Part shown: piece by piece, positions 59,676 to 64,000 of the stretch
Layout of the letters: each line of letters opens with the position of its first letter
How positions within the stretch are numbered: position 1 is the stretch's first letter
Origin: JAWUXM01 sp034111325
Lineage (GTDB): Bacteria; Pseudomonadota; Alphaproteobacteria; Rickettsiales; JABIRX01
Assembly (NCBI GenBank): GCA_034111325.1
Contig: JAWUXM010000002.1
Location: forward strand, 62,001 to 126,000
Direction: 5' to 3'
DNA: 64,000 nucleotides
Notes under the pieces: generated by a model
What the model was told of the DNA's origin: nothing
The model's database searches: none
The model's input: the letters and a program-made list of their open reading frames with translations, nothing else
Made by a program: the position numbers and the translations under genes

Positions 59676-60389
59676 ATGAAATTTAATATTCTAACCTTAT
59701 TCCCAGAGATGTACCCTGGGCCTCTTGGCCGCTCTTTAAGCGGCAAGGCGCTAGAAAAAGGCTTGTGGAATTTAGAAGTAACAAACATTAGGGACTTTGC
59801 CGAGGACACCCATAAAACCGTGGATGACAAGGGTTTTGGTGGTGGCAATGGCTTGGTGATGAAGCCTGATATTTTAGGAAAAGCATTAGACCATGTAATT
59901 GCTAAACAACCATCACCACCAACGATATATTATATGTCGCCACGTGGCAAGCCACTCTCGCAAAAGAAAATAGTTGATATTGTAAAGAAAAACAATATTG
60001 TGCTGCTCGCTGGTCGCTATGAAGGCATTGATGAGCGTGTAATTGAGGAATATAACATTGAGGAACTTAGCCTTGGTGACTTTATTCTCTCAGGGGGTGA
60101 AATCGCGACATTTGCAATTATGGATGCCTGTGTTAGGCTGCTGCCCGATGTAATCGAGAACTTAGAAACTCTTGATTATGAAAGCTTCACCTATGCAGGA
60201 AAACCTTCAGCTTTGCTAGAGTATCCTCACTATACTAGACCAAATGTTTGGAATGGTAGGGAAGTCCCAGAGATTTTACTTTCTGGTGATCATGCAAAAA
60301 TTGCTAAGTGGCGCCTAAAGAAGGCAGAAGAGCTTACAGAAAAAAGAAGGCCCGATTTATGGGAACAACATATTAAAGATAAGATTTAA
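59676..60389 (+). CDS. trmD: tRNA (guanine37-N1)-methyltransferase
   Basis: SPOUT-family methyltransferase, about 237 aa. Knot region YEGIDERVIEEYNIEELSLGDF and LSGGEIATFAIMDACVRL; the start MKFNILTLFPEMYPGPL is typical. ATG 59676 is one base after the rimM stop; an in-frame TTG 18 bp earlier is not needed. Confidence 0.96.
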   Translation: MKFNILTLFPEMYPGPLGRSLSGKALEKGLWNLEVTNIRDFAEDTHKTVDDKGFGGGNGLVMKPDILGKALDHVIAKQPSPPTIYYMSPRGKPLSQKKIVDIVKKNNIVLLAGRYEGIDERVIEEYNIEELSLGDFILSGGEIATFAIMDACVRLLPDVIENLETLDYESFTYAGKPSALLEYPHYTRPNVWNGREVPEILLSGDHAKIAKWRLKKAEELTEKRRPDLWEQHIKDKI

Positions 60390-60405
60390 TTTTAGAGGTT
60401 ATAAA

Positions 60406-60849
60406 ATGTCATCGATTGTACAAAATTTTGAAAAAGCTGAAGTAGCTAGATTATCTGAAGGAAAAAGCATTCCTGATTTCAGAGCTGGTGATACGTTAAA
60501 AGTTGGCGTAAAAATCGTCGAAGGTGATACTGAGCGCCTACAATATTTCGAAGGGCTGTGTATTGCAAAATCTAACAACGCTCTAAGTTCAAGCTTTACT
60601 GTGCGTAAAATCTCTAACGGGGAAGGCGTTGAAAGAAAATTCCCACTATATTCACCACGTGTTGATTCAATCACCCTCATAAGAAAAGGAATCGTAAAAA
60701 GAGCGAAGCTCTATTACATGCGTGAATTACGCGGTAAAGCTTCCCGTATTAAAGAAAAGATGGATCTTAACTTCAAGAAGAAAGTAGCTCAGCCTGCGGT
60801 TAAAGCAGCACCAGCGAAAGCATCTTCTGCTCCACAAGAAGACAACTAA
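60406..60849 (+). CDS. rplS: 50S ribosomal protein L19
   Basis: L19, 147 aa. Typical are FRAGDTLKVGVKIVEGD, RLQYFEGLCIAK, FTVRKISNGEGVERKFPLYS and KRAKLYYMRELRGKASRIKE. The last 30 residues are an Ala/Lys-rich tail, as in other alphaproteobacteria. It is the fourth gene of the rpsP operon. Confidence 0.96.
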   Translation: MSSIVQNFEKAEVARLSEGKSIPDFRAGDTLKVGVKIVEGDTERLQYFEGLCIAKSNNALSSSFTVRKISNGEGVERKFPLYSPRVDSITLIRKGIVKRAKLYYMRELRGKASRIKEKMDLNFKKKVAQPAVKAAPAKASSAPQEDN

Positions 60850-60885
60850 GCCAGATTCTTACTGGCTGTAAAAAACTTTATAAAC

Positions 60886-62307
60886 ATGCCAGCACCTAGT
60901 ACTTTATATGACAAAATTTGGGACAACCATTTAGTAACAACTAAGGATGATGGTGTTGCTATTTTATATGTTGATCACCACTTAATTCATGAAGTTACCA
61001 GCCCACAAGCTTTCGAAGGTTTGCGTTTAGCAAATCAAAAACCACGCAATCCAAAAGCTGCCTTAGCGGTTGCTGATCATAATATTCCTACCGAAAACAG
61101 GGCAGGGGGAATCAAAGATAAAACATCACGCATTCAAATCGAAACTTTAGAGCATAATTGTGCAGAATTCGGCATTGAATATTTCCCAATTAATGATGTT
61201 CGTCAAGGAATCGTACATATTATAGGACCTGAGCAAGGCTTTACACAACCGGGGATGACAATTGTCTGTGGGGATTCGCACACTTCAACACATGGTGCGT
61301 TTGGTGCCTTAGCTTTTGGTATTGGCACAAGTGAAGTTGAACATGTTTTAGCAACTCAAACCTTATTACAAAGCAAAGCCAAAAATATGTTAATCCATAT
61401 TGAAGGTGACTTGCACCCTGGCTTTACTGCTAAAGATATAATATTAGCCATAATAGCCAAAACTGGCACAGCTGGCGGCACAGGTTATGTTGTCGAATTT
61501 ACAGGCAAGGTGATCGAAAGCCTTTCTATGGAAGGACGCATGACTATCTGCAACATGTCAATTGAGCTTGGTGCTAGAGCAGGTTTAATTGCTCCAGATC
61601 AAACTACATTTAACTATCTAAAAGGACGACCTAAGTCACCAAAAGGAACAGACTTTGACAAAGCACAAGCGTTTTGGCAAAGCCTATATTCTGATGAAGG
61701 CGCTAAATATGATAAAGAAATTACTTTAGACATAAGCGATATTGCTCCTGTTGTTACTTGGGGAACGAGCCCTGAGGATGTTGTGCCTATTACTGGCAAT
61801 GTTCCTGACCCTGCTAATGAAACAGATAATGGTCGTCGCGCATCAAAACAACGCTCGCTTGAATATATGGATTTAACCGCTGGCATGGCCATTGAGGATA
61901 TCAAAATCGATAAAGTCTTTATTGGCTCTTGTACCAATTCACGCATTGAGGATCTGCGCTCTGTGGCAGATTTAGTTAAAGGAAAGCAGGTTAATCAAAA
62001 GATTTATGCAATGATTGTGCCGGGTTCTGGCTTAGTAAAACAACAAGCTGAGGAAGAGGGTTTGGACAAAATTTTTATTGCAGCAGGTTTTGATTGGCGT
62101 GAAGCGGGTTGCTCTATGTGTTTAGCAATGAATGCTGATCAATTAGAACCCGGTGAGCGCTGCGCCTCTACTTCAAATCGTAATTTTGAGGGCAGACAGG
62201 GCAGGGGAGGGCGCACACATCTTATGAGTCCAATTATGGCAGCAGCCGCAGCTATTAACGGTCATTTAACTGACGTTAGGGCAATGCTCAATGCCTCAGC
62301 AAAATAA
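60886..62307 (+). CDS. leuC: 3-isopropylmalate dehydratase large subunit
   Basis: Leucine pathway aconitase-type enzyme, 473 aa. LYVDHHLIHEVTSPQAFEGL at the N-terminus; the 4Fe-4S ligands are in IGSCTNSRIEDL and GCSMCLAMN; SNRNFEGRQGRGGRTHL follows. The small subunit leuD is not in the window. It stands 36 bp after rplS. The gap 62308-62522 behind it shows no clear feature. Confidence 0.96.
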   Translation: MPAPSTLYDKIWDNHLVTTKDDGVAILYVDHHLIHEVTSPQAFEGLRLANQKPRNPKAALAVADHNIPTENRAGGIKDKTSRIQIETLEHNCAEFGIEYFPINDVRQGIVHIIGPEQGFTQPGMTIVCGDSHTSTHGAFGALAFGIGTSEVEHVLATQTLLQSKAKNMLIHIEGDLHPGFTAKDIILAIIAKTGTAGGTGYVVEFTGKVIESLSMEGRMTICNMSIELGARAGLIAPDQTTFNYLKGRPKSPKGTDFDKAQAFWQSLYSDEGAKYDKEITLDISDIAPVVTWGTSPEDVVPITGNVPDPANETDNGRRASKQRSLEYMDLTAGMAIEDIKIDKVFIGSCTNSRIEDLRSVADLVKGKQVNQKIYAMIVPGSGLVKQQAEEEGLDKIFIAAGFDWREAGCSMCLAMNADQLEPGERCASTSNRNFEGRQGRGGRTHLMSPIMAAAAAINGHLTDVRAMLNASAK

Positions 62308-62522
62308 CAAAACATCCTATATAAACAGACTCTAGGATCCTCAGGCGGAAAGATTTGTGTTTTGCTGTATTTTCAGCCAGTGGCAACATAGACGATTATG
62401 TTTTATTTTACCTAAGTAGCCAAGACTTATCGAAACATTCTTAGCAAATCGCTGATATTTTTTTAACTTGCGTGATATAGATTTTTACCGCAGGATTACC
62501 CAAAAATACACTTATCTCGCCA

Positions 62523-63149
62523 ATGTCACACGAAAGACATAAATTATCCACATCAGATTTCCTTCACCATGTTGTTAGAGATGGCAATTCGGACCGCATT
62601 ACTCTTATTGACTTGATGCATTCTATCCATGAACGGGGGTTTGGCCTATTAACCTTAATTTTCTCGCTTCCTTTAGCGATACCTATGCCTTATATTCCAG
62701 GGCTTACTACTATACTTGCTGCACCATTATTGCTTTTTTCCATACAAATGATGATTGGCTCAAATGCGCCTTGGTTGCCTAAATGGTTAGCTCATAAATC
62801 AATACGCAGACAAACTTTAGCTAAAATCATTGAAAAAGCTTCGCCAATTCTCAGGCGTTTTGAAAAACTCCTCCGTTTACGTTTAGACTTTATTAGCTCT
62901 AATTGGGGTCATAAAGTCATTGGTTTTTTTATGATAATTTTTACGATCTCAATTGCGATACCTCTTCCACTTACCAATCTATTGCCCGCGATTGGCATAT
63001 TGCTTATATCACTAGGCTTGCTAAGTAGGGACGGGATCATTATAATTTGCGGGATTTTAATCGGGGTTATCGGCGTAGTGTTTACTGGCGCAGTTTTACT
63101 CCTTGGCAAAAAAATCGTTTTTGGTATAATTCACTCAATATTTAATTAA
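62523..63149 (+). CDS. ExoD-family membrane protein
   Basis: A 208-aa inner-membrane protein resembling ExoD (exopolysaccharide synthesis). Features are DLMHSIHERGFGLLTLIFSLPLA, PYIPGLTTILAAPLLLFSIQM and four or five hydrophobic segments with a basic cytoplasmic loop (IRRQTLAKIIEKASPILRRF). The exact role in the family is unknown. It lies 6 bp upstream of lipA. Confidence 0.85.
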   Translation: MSHERHKLSTSDFLHHVVRDGNSDRITLIDLMHSIHERGFGLLTLIFSLPLAIPMPYIPGLTTILAAPLLLFSIQMMIGSNAPWLPKWLAHKSIRRQTLAKIIEKASPILRRFEKLLRLRLDFISSNWGHKVIGFFMIIFTISIAIPLPLTNLLPAIGILLISLGLLSRDGIIIICGILIGVIGVVFTGAVLLLGKKIVFGIIHSIFN

Positions 63150-63155
63150 AGAGAT

Positions 63156-64000
63156 ATGCATATTGAAAAAAAAGAGCGCTTAGCAAAGCCTGATTGGATA
63201 AGAGTCAAAGCGCCAAACTCCAAAAGCTTTGGCGATACGAAAGATCTTATCAAGAGCCTAGGACTTAATACAGTCTGCGAAGAGGCCGCCTGTCCAAATA
63301 TTGGCGAATGTTGGAGCAAAAAACATGTTACAGTGATGATTCTTGGTTCAGTTTGCACAAGAGCTTGCGCCTTCTGCAACATCAAAACTGGTACGCCCGA
63401 TTTACTTGATCCACATGAACCAGAAAATCTTGCTAAAGCAGTAAAAGGCCTTGGTCTTGAACATATGGTAATTACTTCTGTTGACCGTGATGATTTGCCT
63501 GATGGTGGCGCTGAGCATTTCGCACAATGTATTACAAATATTCGTCAAACCTCGCCCAAAACAACGATTGAAGTTCTCACGCCTGATTTCTTACGGAAAG
63601 GCGATTCTTATCTAAAAGTCGTAGAAGCAAAACCAGATGTATTTAATCATAATATTGAAACTGTGCCAAGCCTTTATAATAAAATCCGTCCTGGTGCACG
63701 TTATTTTAATTCGCTAAATTTACTAAAAAGAGTCAAAGAAGCAGACCCGACAATTTTTACTAAATCAGGCATTATGGTAGGACTTGGCGAAACAAAAGAT
63801 GAAGTCTTGCAATTAATGGATGATTTACGCGCTGCAGAGGTTGATTTCATGACAATAGGTCAATATCTTCGCCCAACCCCAAAACATGCTAAAATTGATC
63901 GCTTTGTGAATCCTGAAGAGTTTAAATATTATGAAAGAGTGGCAAAAGCTAAAGGCTTCCTCATGGTTTCTAGCTCACCACTAACTCGCTCTTCTTACCA
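63156..64000 (+). CDS. lipA: Lipoyl synthase (cut by window end)
   Basis: Radical SAM enzyme that inserts two sulfurs into octanoyl groups of lipoyl domains. 281 codons are visible. Auxiliary cluster CEEAACPNIGECW (about residues 40-52) and radical SAM cluster CTRACAFCNI (about 66-75) are both complete; VDRDDLPDGGAEHF and PDVFNHNIETVP follow. The reading frame is open to the last base, so the C-terminal part with the conserved RSSY region continues off the window. Confidence 0.96.
   Translation, partial: MHIEKKERLAKPDWIRVKAPNSKSFGDTKDLIKSLGLNTVCEEAACPNIGECWSKKHVTVMILGSVCTRACAFCNIKTGTPDLLDPHEPENLAKAVKGLGLEHMVITSVDRDDLPDGGAEHFAQCITNIRQTSPKTTIEVLTPDFLRKGDSYLKVVEAKPDVFNHNIETVPSLYNKIRPGARYFNSLNLLKRVKEADPTIFTKSGIMVGLGETKDEVLQLMDDLRAAEVDFMTIGQYLRPTPKHAKIDRFVNPEEFKYYERVAKAKGFLMVSSSPLTRSSY

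Overview
The window is AT-rich bacterial DNA that reads with the standard bacterial code. Most genes are ordinary alphaproteobacterial housekeeping genes. The gene neighbourhoods yebC-ruvC-ruvA-ruvB-ybgC, rsmG-parA-parB and rpsP-rimM-trmD-rplS, an NADH-type FabI, short lipoproteins and a TIGR01459-type HAD protein suggest an alphaproteobacterium. An F-box-like/ankyrin protein, a Fic/Doc protein and many dispersed palindromic repeats give it a Rickettsiales- or Holosporales-like, possibly host-associated flavour. It still has biosynthetic genes (bioF, bioB, leuC, metZ, a polyamine operon, lipA). I cannot name the genus. The gidB/parA/parB block and about nine parS sites suggest the origin-proximal part of the chromosome.

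Layout. 0-1.3 kb: a tyrosine integrase facing the 3' end of tRNA-Ile, so an integrated element probably ends here. 1.6-5.9 kb: three small lipoproteins, prfB with its programmed frameshift, an F-box-like/ankyrin protein, gmk and an SDR. 5.9-14.2 kb: a long minus-strand run (metZ, yebC, ruvC, ruvA, ruvB, ybgC, DUF2066, AI-2E-type permease, lipoprotein, fabI). 14.3-15.5 kb: a DinJ/YafQ toxin-antitoxin pair, tRNA-Ala and repeat debris. 15.5-20.5 kb: minus-strand accessory genes (GNAT-GrpB fusion, DUF983, tag, universal stress protein, thioredoxin-NHL), several ending at a parS site. 20.5-33 kb: transporters, redox enzymes, an RNA helicase, carbonic anhydrase, cold-shock protein and MscS. 33.1-36.8 kb: a four-gene polyamine operon. 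36.9-46 kb: phosphatase, candidate 6S RNA, nnrDE, ruvX, purH, typA, orphan ABC-2 permease, def, HAD. 46-50 kb: an accessory island (RhuM-Fic/Doc fusion, a 90-aa protein, a KAP NTPase) among parS repeats and ending at tRNA-fMet. 50.5-57 kb: nlpD-like, rsmG, parA, parB, bioF, bioB and a Panacea protein. 57-64 kb: gltX, rpsP-rimM-trmD-rplS, leuC, an ExoD-like gene and the start of lipA.

The most interesting signals are non-coding. (1) Two paralogous small RNA genes (about 22.3 kb and 54.0 kb) each have a -35/-10 promoter and a UUCG-loop terminator. The unpaired part of one is perfectly complementary over 18 nt to the ribosome-binding region of the Panacea gene at 56.5 kb. (2) Two structured leaders lie upstream of the 90-aa gene and the KAP NTPase gene. 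They share a 10-bp stem with compensatory changes and an internal box complementary to an upstream box, the layout of the C4 antisense RNA of phages P1/P7. (3) Many parS sites are carried on a dispersed repeat, with one decayed copy. (4) Further families of palindromic intergenic repeats sit mostly at gene stop codons.
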